Shown in pieces: positions 43,931 to 54,430 of a stretch of 64,000 nucleotides of DNA. Source of the DNA: Chryseobacterium sp. 3008163. GTDB lineage: Bacteria; Bacteroidota; Bacteroidia; Flavobacteriales; Weeksellaceae. The notes under the pieces were generated by a model. It was not told the DNA's origin. It saw nothing but the letters and a program-made list of their open reading frames with translations, and did not search any database. Position 1 is the first letter of the stretch; every line of letters begins with the position of its first letter. Both the position numbers and the translations under genes were made by a program. The DNA is taken from contig NZ_CP033070.1 of assembly GCF_003669035.1 (NCBI RefSeq), positions 1,612,001-1,676,000 on the forward strand. The letters are read 5' to 3'.

Positions 43931-45829
43931 ATGAATTACGTTGCGGCTGAGAATCTTACAAAATCTTACGGGATCAAAACTCTTTTTAAAAACATTTCTT
44001 TTAACATCAATGAGGGCGACAAAATTGCCATTGTTGCCAAAAACGGAAGCGGTAAATCTACTCTGTTGAAAATTTTAATGGGAAAAGAAATCGCAGACAG
44101 CGGCTCGGTAATCATTAATAAAGATATTCAGGTGGTTTTGTTTGATCAGGAAATTGATTTTGAATCTAACCTTACGATTGAGGAATTTATGATGACTTTA
44201 GATTCTGCACCAATTTTGGCTTTAAAAAAATATCATCATGCATTGCTGTCGGGAAATCCAGATGAGATGGAAACTGCACTAGCTGAAATGGAAATTCACA
44301 AAGCCTGGGATCTTGAAAATGAAATGAGTCAAATTCTGTCTCAGCTTAAAATCACAGACCTGACTGCCAAAATGGGGATGCTTTCCGGTGGACAGATCAA
44401 ACGTGTTGCATTGGCAAAACTTTTAACCGAAACTAGAGCCGAACACCGTCACACCCTATTGATCATGGATGAGCCTACCAACCACTTGGATGTGGAAATG
44501 GTAGAATGGCTTGAAAGCTATTTGAATAAAGCGAAAATCACTCTTCTTTTAGTAACTCACGACCGATACTTCCTTGATGCAGTCTGCGGAATTATCTGGG
44601 AAATGGAAGATCAGAATCTTTATTTTCACAATGGTTCTTACGCAACTTATCTGGAGAACAAAATGATTCGTGAGGATAATATGAACTCAACCATCGACAA
44701 AGCACAAAATCTTTACAGAAAGGAGCTGGAATGGATGCGAAGACAACCGAAAGCGAGAACTACAAAATCAAAATCTCGACAAGATGATTTCTATGAAACT
44801 GAAAAAGTAGCAAAAACCGATACCCGAAAAGAATCTCTGGAGCTTGATTTTGAAATGAAAAGATTAGGGAACAAAATTCTGGAGCTTAAGGATATTTCTA
44901 AAAGTTATGGTGATAAATTATTATTAAAAGATTTCAGTTATTCGTTCCAACGTGGCGAGAAAGTGGGAATTGTAGGAAAAAACGGAGCCGGAAAATCTAC
45001 TTTACTAAATATTATCCAAGGTTTTGAACCAAAAGATTCCGGAGAAATTGAAACGGGAGAAACGATTAAATTCGGATACTTTTCTCAAAAAGGTCTTAAA
45101 TATAAAGAAGAAGAACGTGTAATTGATTTCATTAAAGATATTTCAGAAAACTTCCCGTTAGCAAACGGAAGAACCATTACGGCATCGCAGTTTTTAAGAT
45201 TATTCTTATTTGATGACCAAACGCAATATTCGCCGATTTCAAAGCTTTCAGGAGGAGAAAAAAGAAGACTTCATTTGATGTACATTTTATATCAAAATCC
45301 TAACTTTTTGATTTTTGATGAACCTACGAATGACCTTGACCTTCCAACTTTGACGGTTTTGGAAAATTTCCTTTTAAATTTCCAGGGAAGTTTGATTATT
45401 GTTTCCCACGACAGATATTTTATGGACAGAATTGTTGATCATATTTTAGCGTTTGAAGGCGAAGGGAAAATCAAAGACTTTATCGGAAACTTCTCAGAGT
45501 ACAGAGAAAATAAAAAACTGGAAGACGGAAACCAAAAGAACGAAGATAAAAAAGCAAAAACTGTAGTTGAGAAAGTCGTTGAAAAACCAGTAGAAGTAGT
45601 TGTTTCAACACCGCAAACTCCAAAAAAGAAATTGTCTTTTAAAGAACAGCGCGAGCTGGAAACGATTGAAAAAGAAATTCCTGAATTTGAAGCTAAAAGA
45701 GCAGCAATTTTGGAGCAACTGAATAACGAAGCTGATTACGAGAAAATTTCAAAACTCTCTGCAGAACTAGAAAGCCTTTCTGAGAAACTCGAAAACCACG
45801 AAATGAGATGGCTTGAGCTTCAGGACTAA
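43931..45829 (+). CDS. ABC-F family ATPase (Uup-like)
   Basis: A 632-residue soluble protein with two ATP-binding cassettes and no membrane segment. First cassette: Walker A VAKNGSGKSTLLKI, signature MLSGGQIKRVAL, Walker B LLIMDEPTNHLDVEM. A linker of charged helices (RKELEWMRRQPKARTTKSK) follows, as in Uup. Second cassette: VGKNGAGKSTLLN, LSGGEKRRLHLMY, LIFDEPTNDLDLPT. The C-terminal 80 residues form a coiled coil (ETIEKEIPEFEAKRAA), also as in Uup, which binds DNA or ribosomes. ABC-F proteins act on ribosomes; a role in translation or in transposon-precise excision control is inferred. Confidence 0.92.
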   Translation: MNYVAAENLTKSYGIKTLFKNISFNINEGDKIAIVAKNGSGKSTLLKILMGKEIADSGSVIINKDIQVVLFDQEIDFESNLTIEEFMMTLDSAPILALKKYHHALLSGNPDEMETALAEMEIHKAWDLENEMSQILSQLKITDLTAKMGMLSGGQIKRVALAKLLTETRAEHRHTLLIMDEPTNHLDVEMVEWLESYLNKAKITLLLVTHDRYFLDAVCGIIWEMEDQNLYFHNGSYATYLENKMIREDNMNSTIDKAQNLYRKELEWMRRQPKARTTKSKSRQDDFYETEKVAKTDTRKESLELDFEMKRLGNKILELKDISKSYGDKLLLKDFSYSFQRGEKVGIVGKNGAGKSTLLNIIQGFEPKDSGEIETGETIKFGYFSQKGLKYKEEERVIDFIKDISENFPLANGRTITASQFLRLFLFDDQTQYSPISKLSGGEKRRLHLMYILYQNPNFLIFDEPTNDLDLPTLTVLENFLLNFQGSLIIVSHDRYFMDRIVDHILAFEGEGKIKDFIGNFSEYRENKKLEDGNQKNEDKKAKTVVEKVVEKPVEVVVSTPQTPKKKLSFKEQRELETIEKEIPEFEAKRAAILEQLNNEADYEKISKLSAELESLSEKLENHEMRWLELQD

Positions 45830-45846
45830 GATAAATTTAAAATATG

Positions 45847-45880
45847 AAGAGCTGTTCAATTCCTGAACAGCTCTTTTTTT
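45847..45880 (+). terminator. Terminator of the ABC-F gene
   Basis: AGAGCTGTTC pairs perfectly with GAACAGCTCT and is followed by T residues. Confidence 0.85.
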
Positions 45881-45892
45881 ATAATTAAAATT

Positions 45893-46050
45893 TTATTTTT
45901 TCTTGACCAAAGTAAGAATACTGAATAGAAGAAAAGCAGTTCCCAAAATAAGAAACCCATATTTCAGATACATATTGTCGTTAACCAAAGTCAAACCGAT
46001 TCCTACAAATAAAAGACCGATCACTGTAAAACTTGAACTTCTTTTTTCAT
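45893..46050 (-). CDS. Small membrane protein, about 52 residues (frameshifted at codon 3)
   Basis: Read from the ATG at 46050 the frame closes after nine codons, but with one A restored in the A6 run (46042-46047 on the plus strand) it gives MKKRSSSFTVIGLLFVGIGL followed by TLVNDNMYLKYGFLILGTA and a second helix ending in L-V-K-K-K. Two hydrophobic segments with a basic tail look like a real small membrane protein. It starts one base before the stop of the oxidoreductase gene on the same strand, suggesting co-translation. The family is unknown. Confidence 0.6.
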
Positions 46051-46051
46051 A

Positions 46052-47110
46052 TTAATTTAGATCAACAATTTTCCCTTTTTTAGAACTCTCCAAAGCTGCT
46101 TCGATGATTTTCATGTTTTGAACAACTTCATTTCCTAGTGAAGGCAAAGCGTATCCGAAAACAATATGTTCATAGATTTGCTGGTAATAATTCATGTAAT
46201 TTCCTGGTTGGCTTGAGGTCAAAATCCTTTTCGTTTCTGAGTTTTCATCCAAATAATTCAGAATTCCGTCAGATTCTTTCAGAGGCTGCATCCAGTCTTT
46301 TCCGTATGTTGGGATTGCTCCAGAAACCAATTCGGTCTCCTGATCATCTGTTCGTTCTTGTAAGAAACTTCCTTTATCTCCATGAAGTTTATACGCAAAA
46401 TGTTCCTCTTTACTAAAAACTGAAGATTTTAATCTCGCTCTTACACCATCTTTATAATAAAGCAAAATTTCAAAATAATCATTGGCAAACTCCTCTCCTT
46501 TCATCGAAAATACATCTGCAAACAACTTTTCAGGAAAACCAAAAAACTGTGTTGCCTGATCCACAAGATGAGAACCTAGATCATGAACAGAACCAGAACC
46601 GTTTAATTCAGGATTTTCTTTATGCTCTTTTGCACTTGGCTCGGTTCTGAATCTGTCAAAACGGATTTCAACCTCTTTAATGTTTCCTAATTTTCCTTCA
46701 GAAATTACTTTTTGCACCTGAAGATAGTCACGATCAAATCTTCTGTTCTGATAAACACTTAGAAAGAGATTTTTAGATTCAGCCAATCTTACCAATTCTT
46801 CGGCTTCTGCAACATTTACGGTAAAAGGTTTTTCAACAATTACATTTTTACCAGCTTCCAATGCCATTTTTGTAAATTCAAAATGCGTCTGAACTGGAGT
46901 ATTTACTACCACGACATCAATATCGGCATTTTGGAGCATCTCATCTAATGATCGATAGATGGTTGCATCAGGATATTTCTCTTTCGATTCTTCTTTTGAC
47001 CTTTCTACAATTGCAGACATAAAAAATCCCGGATGTTCTTTTAAAAACGGAGCATGAAAAACCTTCCCGCTCATCCCAAAGGCACAAAGCCCCACTTTTA
47101 CCAGTTGCAT
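46052..47110 (-). CDS. Gfo/Idh/MocA family oxidoreductase
   Basis: A 352-residue NAD(P)-dependent sugar or inositol dehydrogenase-like protein. The Rossmann start is KVGLCAFGMSGKVFHAPFL, followed by DVVVVNTPVQTHFEFTKMAL and the typical VIVEKPFTVNVAEAEELV (E-K-P). The C-terminal domain has GSGSVHDLGSHLVDQATQFF, with the catalytic-type H-D-x-G-x-H. It resembles the YhhX/IolX-like group. The substrate is unknown. Confidence 0.92.
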   Translation of the reverse strand: MQLVKVGLCAFGMSGKVFHAPFLKEHPGFFMSAIVERSKEESKEKYPDATIYRSLDEMLQNADIDVVVVNTPVQTHFEFTKMALEAGKNVIVEKPFTVNVAEAEELVRLAESKNLFLSVYQNRRFDRDYLQVQKVISEGKLGNIKEVEIRFDRFRTEPSAKEHKENPELNGSGSVHDLGSHLVDQATQFFGFPEKLFADVFSMKGEEFANDYFEILLYYKDGVRARLKSSVFSKEEHFAYKLHGDKGSFLQERTDDQETELVSGAIPTYGKDWMQPLKESDGILNYLDENSETKRILTSSQPGNYMNYYQQIYEHIVFGYALPSLGNEVVQNMKIIEAALESSKKGKIVDLN

Positions 47111-47251
47111 ATTTTTTAATTTTAAACAAATATATTTATAAAAAATGTTTACTAGATGTTTTTGGATATGGAAAAGTATCTACAATATTAAATATGATAA
47201 AAATCAAGAAAATTTATTTTTAATAATTCTAAATAATAATAAGTTTATTTT

Positions 47252-47259
47252 TACTTTTG
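47252..47259 (+). promoter_or_regulatory. Likely -7 box of the siderophore receptor gene
   Basis: TACTTTTG matches TAnnTTTG, 33 nt before the ATG at 47293. Confidence 0.5.
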
Positions 47260-47292
47260 CGGAATCATAATTCTATTCCAAAAATCTAAACT

Positions 47293-49572
47293 ATGAAAAG
47301 AAGGATTATCTCCTTAGGTCTTGTCGCTATCACATCATCGGTTGGTGCTCAGATGAGAAATAATTCTGAAAATGACACCATCAGAATTCAAACAATTGAA
47401 GACGTCAACCTTCACAAAACCGGAAATCCTAATACAGCAAAGCCGGCAACGACAAAGTCTAATCTTACGATAATGGAAAATCCGCAGGCGATTTCTATTG
47501 TTACCCATGAGATTATTGAACAACAACAGGCTAAACAACTAAGTGATGTTCTTCAGAATGTAAACGGAGTTTATGTAACTTCTTCCAGAGGTGGATCACA
47601 AGACAGCTTCGGAGGTCGTGGTTTTATTTTCGGAAACGATAATATCTATAAAAACGGAGCCAGAGTCAACAGCGGAGTTTTCCCAGAAGTGAGCGGACTT
47701 GAAAGAGTGGAAGTTCTAAAAGGGGCAACTGCAATGCTTTACGGAAATGCCGCAGCAGGAGGTATCATCAATTTGGTTACAAAAAAACCTAAATTCAATT
47801 TTGGAGGAAGTGTAGGTATGAACGCAGGAAGCTGGAATTCTTATAAACCTACAGTTGACATCTACGGACCAATTTCTAAAAACGTTGCCTTCAGAATCAA
47901 TGGTGCATATGAATACGCAGAAAGCTTCAGAGATGTTGTACAATCTACAAAATATTATTTCAATCCTTCGTTTTTATTTAATTTAGGAGAAAAATCACAA
48001 TTAATTATTGAGGCTGATTATCTTAAAAATGACCTTACTCCAGATTTTGGAATCGGATCAATTACCAATAAAGACCAAAGCTATTCACTGATTGATTGGT
48101 TACCAAGAAATACTTTTTTTGGAACCGACTGGCAATATCAAAATGTACAGCAAGCATCGACAAACGTAACATTCAATCATCAAATCAATGATAAATGGAC
48201 ATTGAATGCTTCTGCATCATATCAAAATTATACGAAAGATTATTTTTCAACAGAAAGAGTACAATGGAGTTATGATAAAATTTTTCCCAACAGACTTTCT
48301 TGGAATACACCACTAAACAAAACCTATAATGAGCAAAACTATGGTTCTGCGCAGGTCAACGTAAATGGAGATTTCAATACAGGAAAAATCAATCATAAAG
48401 TATTGATTGGTACTGATGCAGACTATGGACAATCTGATGCAAATGCTTACAATTTGATTCAAGCTCCTACAAACATATTATATCTGGACGACCCGAACTC
48501 TTGGGACAATGGAAGCTTAGCAATGCCTGACTCTAATTTAAATACCAAAACAAGAACAACAGCGAGAAGAGTCGGTGTTTACGCTCAGGATTTTATTAGC
48601 TTAACAAAGGAATTTAAAGTACTAGCAGGACTTCGTTGGTCGTATATTGAAAATATGCCAAGTTTACTTACCCGTTTTACCACAAACGTAAAAACTGAAG
48701 TATTAAATTCCGCAACATCTGACAATGCTTTTTCTCCGAAAGTAGGTTTCGTATATATGCCTAACGATAATTTTTCAGCATTTGCAACCTATACCAATTC
48801 ATTTGCGGCCAATGCAGGGTATACTTCTGATGCTGTTAATAATTTAGATACCTCAGGATCTCTACAAACAGTACAAGGCAGAGTAGCAATATTGCCTAAA
48901 CAAGGGATAAAGCCTACCACCGTAGATCAGTACGAAGTTGGTGTGAAGAAAAATATCTGGAACAATGCTTTAGCAGTTAACGTTACGCTTTATCAGATTC
49001 TATATCACAACTTCTATCAGAATTTCTTTTATACAGATACTTCAGGTACGGTACAAACACCAGACACTAATTTAAAAGAGTTTGCAGGAAAAATGAGAAG
49101 CCGTGGTGTAGAAGTAGATATTACCGGAAATCCTACTGAAAACATTTCTATCATTGGAGGTTTTTCATACAACAACTCTGTATATTTAGATACACCTGAA
49201 AAAGGATATGTAGAAAAGCAAAGATTGGTAAGAACACCTGCAACTACTGCAAACGCATCTGTATTTTATAAATTCACTAACTATGTTCCTGGTTTGAAAG
49301 CGGGAATCGGAGTATATTATATTGGAGACAGAATTGCAGGCTGGAACGACTCTAAATCTACGAATATTACAAGAAAAGATGTAAGCAGAATGATGGATCT
49401 GAAAGATTACACTACCGTTTCATTATCATTAGGATATGACTGGAAAAAATTCTCGCTGCAAGGAAAAGTGGGTAACCTATTTGATGTAGTCAATTATAAT
49501 GTACATGAAAATTACTCAGTAAACCCTATTACACCAAGAAATTACTATTTCACATTAACATACAGACTGTAA
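47293..49572 (+). CDS. TonB-dependent siderophore receptor
   Basis: A 759-residue outer-membrane receptor with a signal peptide (RRIISLGLVAITSSVGAQ), a plug domain (residues 60-165: NPQAISIVTHEIIEQQQA, LSDVLQNVNGVYVTSSRGG, SFGGRGF, VEVLKGATAMLYGNAAAGGI, then INLVTKKP) and a 22-strand barrel that ends in Y-Y-F-T-L-T-Y-R-L. The plug wording is that of ferric-siderophore receptors such as FhuA/FoxA. It should import an iron-siderophore complex with TonB energy. The PepSY protein encoded next supports an iron role. No Fur box could be identified with confidence. Confidence 0.93.
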   Translation: MKRRIISLGLVAITSSVGAQMRNNSENDTIRIQTIEDVNLHKTGNPNTAKPATTKSNLTIMENPQAISIVTHEIIEQQQAKQLSDVLQNVNGVYVTSSRGGSQDSFGGRGFIFGNDNIYKNGARVNSGVFPEVSGLERVEVLKGATAMLYGNAAAGGIINLVTKKPKFNFGGSVGMNAGSWNSYKPTVDIYGPISKNVAFRINGAYEYAESFRDVVQSTKYYFNPSFLFNLGEKSQLIIEADYLKNDLTPDFGIGSITNKDQSYSLIDWLPRNTFFGTDWQYQNVQQASTNVTFNHQINDKWTLNASASYQNYTKDYFSTERVQWSYDKIFPNRLSWNTPLNKTYNEQNYGSAQVNVNGDFNTGKINHKVLIGTDADYGQSDANAYNLIQAPTNILYLDDPNSWDNGSLAMPDSNLNTKTRTTARRVGVYAQDFISLTKEFKVLAGLRWSYIENMPSLLTRFTTNVKTEVLNSATSDNAFSPKVGFVYMPNDNFSAFATYTNSFAANAGYTSDAVNNLDTSGSLQTVQGRVAILPKQGIKPTTVDQYEVGVKKNIWNNALAVNVTLYQILYHNFYQNFFYTDTSGTVQTPDTNLKEFAGKMRSRGVEVDITGNPTENISIIGGFSYNNSVYLDTPEKGYVEKQRLVRTPATTANASVFYKFTNYVPGLKAGIGVYYIGDRIAGWNDSKSTNITRKDVSRMMDLKDYTTVSLSLGYDWKKFSLQGKVGNLFDVVNYNVHENYSVNPITPRNYYFTLTYRL

Positions 49573-49667
49573 AATTTAGAATTTTATAATTCAAAATTTC
49601 TATAATCAAAGTGGAAGTTGCATTTTTGCAGCCTCCACTTTTAAAATTTAAAAACAAACAATAAATT

Positions 49668-50183
49668 ATGGATAAAATAAAGGATACCAGAAGTTTCATG
49701 AGAATCACTCACCGTTATTTAGGATTCTTCATGGCCGGAATAATGGCGATTTATGCATTAAGTGGAATTCTTCTGGTTTACAGAGATACAGATTTTCTGA
49801 AAAAAGAAAAACTGTATGATAAAGTAATTGCTAAAAATCTTTCTGAAAAAGAATTGGAGAAAGAATTGAAGATGAAGAATCTTGAAATAAAAAAGACCGA
49901 AAATAGTATTTTATATTTCAAAGACGGAACATACAATTCAGCGACCGGACAGGCAAAATACACAAAAAAAGAGCTTCCTTTTGTGATTGATAAAATGACT
50001 AAACTTCACAAGGCAAAGTCAGCAGATACTCTTTCGCCCCTCAACGCATTTTTCGGAGTTTGTCTTTTTTTCTTTGTTATCTCAAGCTTTTGGATGTTTA
50101 ATACGAAAAGCAAACCTTTCAAGCGAGGAATTAAATTTGCTGTGGCAGGTCTTATCGTTTCCATTATCTTATTGTTTATTTAA
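49668..50183 (+). CDS. PepSY-associated membrane protein
   Basis: A 171-residue membrane protein with the opening RSFMRITHRYLGFFMAGIM, then A-I-Y-A-L-S-G-I-L-L-V-Y-R, the signature of the PepSY-TM (ferric-reductase-like) group, a soluble middle domain and two C-terminal helices. It is short for the full PepSY_TM family. Its place 95 bp behind a siderophore receptor suggests a part in iron release or reduction at the inner membrane. Confidence 0.8.
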   Translation: MDKIKDTRSFMRITHRYLGFFMAGIMAIYALSGILLVYRDTDFLKKEKLYDKVIAKNLSEKELEKELKMKNLEIKKTENSILYFKDGTYNSATGQAKYTKKELPFVIDKMTKLHKAKSADTLSPLNAFFGVCLFFFVISSFWMFNTKSKPFKRGIKFAVAGLIVSIILLFI

Positions 50184-50341
50184 ATTACATATTTTATATA
50201 ATTTTAGTTAAAATTTTAATGTTATTCACAAACTTAAAATATGACTTTTTCACATAAATTAGTACCTCAAGCATTGTGGCACATTTATTGAATTGAACTG
50301 CATATCAAAATAATTAACATTAACTATTAAAATTATAAATT

Positions 50342-50932
50342 ATGAAAAAGCTAATTTTTACAGGAATATTAGCTGTTGCAGGATTGACAGCTACAGCAAA
50401 CGCACAAATTCAAGAAGGAAACTGGATGGTTGGTAGTAGCTTACTTTCAAGCAACTTTGGTTTAAATACAGGTGGTGGTTACAGCATTGCATTACAACCA
50501 AAAGCTGCTTACTTTATTAAAGACAATGTAGCCTTGGGTGGATATGTTAACTTAGGAATCAGCAAAGTTACAAACGGAAGTCCTACAAGATTTGATTATG
50601 GTGTAGGTGCTTTAGGTCGTTACTTCTTATCTCCGGGAGAAAAAGGTGTAGACAATTTATTAAACCATGGTAGATGGTTCTTCGAAGGTAACTTAGGTGT
50701 AGGTGGATCTTCTGTAGAAAGCGGAAACTCTACAACAGGTTTAGACTTCGGTGTAGGTCCTGGTTATTCTTACTTCATTACTCCAAACATTGGTGTTGAA
50801 GGTTTAGTAAAATATCAAGGTCAGTCAGGATTTGGTAACGAAGGTCTGAACTCAAACATTACTTTCAATGTAGGTTTCAGTATTTATTTACCAACGTCTA
50901 AGGCAAAAGCAGTTGCTAACGATTTGAAATAA
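50342..50932 (+). CDS. Outer-membrane beta-barrel protein
   Basis: A 196-residue protein with a signal peptide (KKLIFTGILAVAGLTATANAQ) followed by an eight-stranded type barrel rich in Gly and Asn (NWMVGSSLLSSNFGLNTGGG, PKAAYFIKDNVALGGYVNLG, VGPGYSYFITPNIGVEGLVK). It matches the general OmpX/porin-like group of Bacteroidota. The repetitive good codons suggest high expression. The function is unknown; a terminator follows. Confidence 0.85.
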   Translation: MKKLIFTGILAVAGLTATANAQIQEGNWMVGSSLLSSNFGLNTGGGYSIALQPKAAYFIKDNVALGGYVNLGISKVTNGSPTRFDYGVGALGRYFLSPGEKGVDNLLNHGRWFFEGNLGVGGSSVESGNSTTGLDFGVGPGYSYFITPNIGVEGLVKYQGQSGFGNEGLNSNITFNVGFSIYLPTSKAKAVANDLK

Positions 50933-50954
50933 TTAAATATTTCATACAACATAC

Positions 50955-50989
50955 AAAAGCGGCCCGGAAAAATTTCCGAGCCGCTTTTT
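50955..50989 (+). terminator. Terminator of the barrel protein gene
   Basis: AAAAGCGGC-CGGAAA pairs with TTTCCG-GCCGCTTTT, one mismatch, with T runs on both strands; it can also serve the convergent peroxiredoxin gene. Confidence 0.85.
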
Positions 50990-51032
50990 CAAATTAAAAC
51001 TAAACTATATATAATAAATAAAAAATCTAAAC

Positions 51033-51668
51033 CTATTGGTTGGGTTGAGGAGTAAAACGCAAATACGGTTTAATCTCAGTAACACCTTTCGGGAAAATAT
51101 TTCTCGCATCTTCGGTAGAAATTGATGGCGGAATAATAACATCATCACCATCATACCAATTGGCAGGAGTTGCAATTTTATGAGAATCTACCAACTGCAG
51201 TGAATCTAAAACTCTAAGAATCTCATTGAAATTTCTTCCTGTTGAAGCAGGATAGGTGATAATCAATCTTACTTTCTTAACGGGATCAATAATTAATAAA
51301 GAACGGACTGTTGCAGTAAGCGAAGCGTTGGGATGAATGAAATCATAAAGCTCTGAAACTTTTCTGTCTTTATCTGCAATAATCGGAAACTGCACTTCTG
51401 TATTTTGAGTTTCGTTGATGTCTTTGATCCAGTTTTTATGATCTTCTACTCCATCGACACTCAAGGCTATAACTTTAGTATCTCTTTTGTCAAAATCTAA
51501 TTTCAGCTTTGCGGTATAGCCCAATTCAGTAGTACAAACCGGAGTGTAATCTGCGGGATGGGAAAATAAAATTCCCCAAGAATCTCCAAGATATTCGTAA
51601 AAATCTATATTTCCTGCAGTAGTATCTGCCTGAAAGTTGGGTGCGGTATCTCCTAGTTTAATTGACAT
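51033..51668 (-). CDS. 1-Cys peroxiredoxin (Prx6 type)
   Basis: A 211-residue peroxidase. The peroxidatic cysteine is C45 in SHPADYTPVCTTELG. The Prx6 group is shown by the length and by the C-terminal TPANWYDGDDVIIPPSIS, followed by PYLRFTPQP. It reduces hydroperoxides; the electron donor is unknown. It is divergent from the MscS gene. Confidence 0.95.
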   Translation of the reverse strand: MSIKLGDTAPNFQADTTAGNIDFYEYLGDSWGILFSHPADYTPVCTTELGYTAKLKLDFDKRDTKVIALSVDGVEDHKNWIKDINETQNTEVQFPIIADKDRKVSELYDFIHPNASLTATVRSLLIIDPVKKVRLIITYPASTGRNFNEILRVLDSLQLVDSHKIATPANWYDGDDVIIPPSISTEDARNIFPKGVTEIKPYLRFTPQPNQ

Positions 51669-51745
51669 ACGATGTTGTTTCTATTAGTCTACAAATTTAA
51701 TAGACTTTTTGCAACTGGCAAAATTTTTGCTAAAGAATTTATTTA

Positions 51746-51753
51746 TAATTTTG
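51746..51753 (+). promoter_or_regulatory. Likely -7 box of the mscS-like gene
   Basis: TAATTTTG matches TAnnTTTG and lies 14 nt before the ATG at 51768. A TTTG at 51726-51729 stands 16 nt upstream, slightly close. It excludes the longer start at 51672. Confidence 0.5.
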
Positions 51754-51767
51754 AAAAAAAATATTTT

Positions 51768-52655
51768 ATGAAAACTGGCTTAAGCTATTTAGATACTGTA
51801 TATAGCGTTTTAGAAAATTGGTACATCGCCTTTGCGAAACTCACGCCAAAGTTGGTGGTTGGAATTCTTGTTTTCATGTTTTTCTTAATGACAAGCAAAT
51901 ACCTGAGTAAACTTGCAGTAAAAATCATGCACAAGCTTTTTCCGAAAAGTAAAAATGAAGGATCTGTAATCACAATCATTAATATCTTCAGATTTATCAT
52001 TATCGTGATGGGATCTTTTATTGCTTTAGAAATCATGGGCTTCAGTGGATTTCTCTGGAAATTTATCGGAAGTCTAGGGGTTGCAGGGGTGATTGCCGGG
52101 GTTGCTTTAAAAGATTTGGTTTCAAGTATATTTTCAGGAATGCTGATTGGAATTGATAAAGCCTTTAAAGTCGGAGATTATATTACCATCGGAAATCATT
52201 CCGGAACGGTGCAGGATATTGGTTTTTTAACCACAAAACTGATTACAGACGATGGAAAGAAAGCCTACATTCCGAATCAGGTTATTTTCAATGCTCCATT
52301 TTATAACATCACGGCATCACCTCAGCGAAGGATTATTTTAGATTTCGAAATTCCTGCGGATGAAGATATTGTGAAGGCACAGGAAAGCATCAATCATGTA
52401 ATCTTAAGTCAGGAATATATCGATAAACAAGATAAAGTGGAAGTGATTTTCACAAGTTTGAAACAAGGAGTTTTTAATTTACAGGTGAAATTCTGGATGA
52501 AAGTTGGAGAAAATTTAGCCCATGTAAAAAGTGATATTTTAATGAAAATTAAAGGCAGCCTTGATGATCAGGGAATTCCATTAGTAACTCCGACGAGCAT
52601 TAACATCACCAATACTCCGGCAATTGAGCCACCGAAAGAGAACACTGATTTATAA
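51768..52655 (+). CDS. MscS-family mechanosensitive channel
   Basis: A 295-residue channel of the small-conductance type, from the ATG at 51768 (MKTGLSYLDTVY). There are three membrane segments, the last with the pore-lining Gly/Ala helix SLGVAGVIAGVALKDLVSSI. After it come the beta domain FKVGDYITIGNHSGTVQDIG and the P-N-Q-V-I-F-N stretch, typical of MscS. It should open under membrane tension to relieve osmotic stress. Confidence 0.93.
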   Translation: MKTGLSYLDTVYSVLENWYIAFAKLTPKLVVGILVFMFFLMTSKYLSKLAVKIMHKLFPKSKNEGSVITIINIFRFIIIVMGSFIALEIMGFSGFLWKFIGSLGVAGVIAGVALKDLVSSIFSGMLIGIDKAFKVGDYITIGNHSGTVQDIGFLTTKLITDDGKKAYIPNQVIFNAPFYNITASPQRRIILDFEIPADEDIVKAQESINHVILSQEYIDKQDKVEVIFTSLKQGVFNLQVKFWMKVGENLAHVKSDILMKIKGSLDDQGIPLVTPTSINITNTPAIEPPKENTDL

Positions 52656-52680
52656 AAATCAGTTATTTAATTAAAAAAAA

Positions 52681-53313
52681 TTAGTGTAAATTTTTATTCG
52701 GTCCGTGATAACCAAAAAAATTATAAATAACAAAACCTAAAAAAAACGCAAAAATTGCAGACAATATTGTAAGTATTAACACAACAATATTGTTTCTACT
52801 TTGCTTTGTGAAAAATTTTATGAAACCATAAGAGATGATTAATAATCCTATTCCAAAAATATAAAATATACGACCAGAATAAATCATTTGTAAGCCCCAT
52901 AAAACACCACCAATAATACCGCCAATTACCCCTCCTAAAATACTTCCGATTACAGTACCAGAATTTATTTCTAAATCTTTTTTTCTTGATTCAAATACGC
53001 CAATAACTTTAGCAGAAATTTGCCCTATTTCGGTTGTTGACAATATATCAGACTTTAAATTTGCTATAATATCATTTTGCGTAAATGCTTTCCCATATAG
53101 CAGAATTACCTCATCATTTATTTTCAATTTTTCATCTTCTTTTTCTATGATTTTACCGTAACGTTCTTTAAGAGCTTGTACTCCACCTCTGTTATCTATA
53201 ACAGTTTCTAACGCATTTTTGGCTTCATCCGTATATCCATCCTTATTTAAATAAATATTCATCAGCTCGCTATCTGAGTATTCAGAATATCTTTCGATAA
53301 GTTCATCTTGCAT
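52681..53313 (-). CDS. Hypothetical membrane protein with glycine zipper
   Basis: A 210-residue protein of unknown family. The first 110 residues are soluble and helical (LIERYSEYSDSELMNIYLN). Then comes a Gly/Ile zipper (SILGGVIGGIIGGVLWG) and two more hydrophobic segments. It is A/T-rich compared with the glycolytic genes next to it. There is no signal peptide. Confidence 0.65.
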   Translation of the reverse strand: MQDELIERYSEYSDSELMNIYLNKDGYTDEAKNALETVIDNRGGVQALKERYGKIIEKEDEKLKINDEVILLYGKAFTQNDIIANLKSDILSTTEIGQISAKVIGVFESRKKDLEINSGTVIGSILGGVIGGIIGGVLWGLQMIYSGRIFYIFGIGLLIISYGFIKFFTKQSRNNIVVLILTILSAIFAFFLGFVIYNFFGYHGPNKNLH

Positions 53314-53338
53314 GAAATAAATTTTGCGCTAATTTAAC

Positions 53339-53367
53339 AAAAAAACCCTCCAAATATGGAAGGTTTC
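53339..53367 (-). terminator. Terminator of gapA
   Basis: On the minus strand AAACCTTCC pairs with GGAGGGTTT (G-T allowed) and is followed by seven T. Confidence 0.75.
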
Positions 53368-53389
53368 ATTATGTATAGCTGAGTGCTTA

Positions 53390-54411
<1,022 letters not shown>

Positions 54412-54430
54412 TTATTTAATTATATAATAT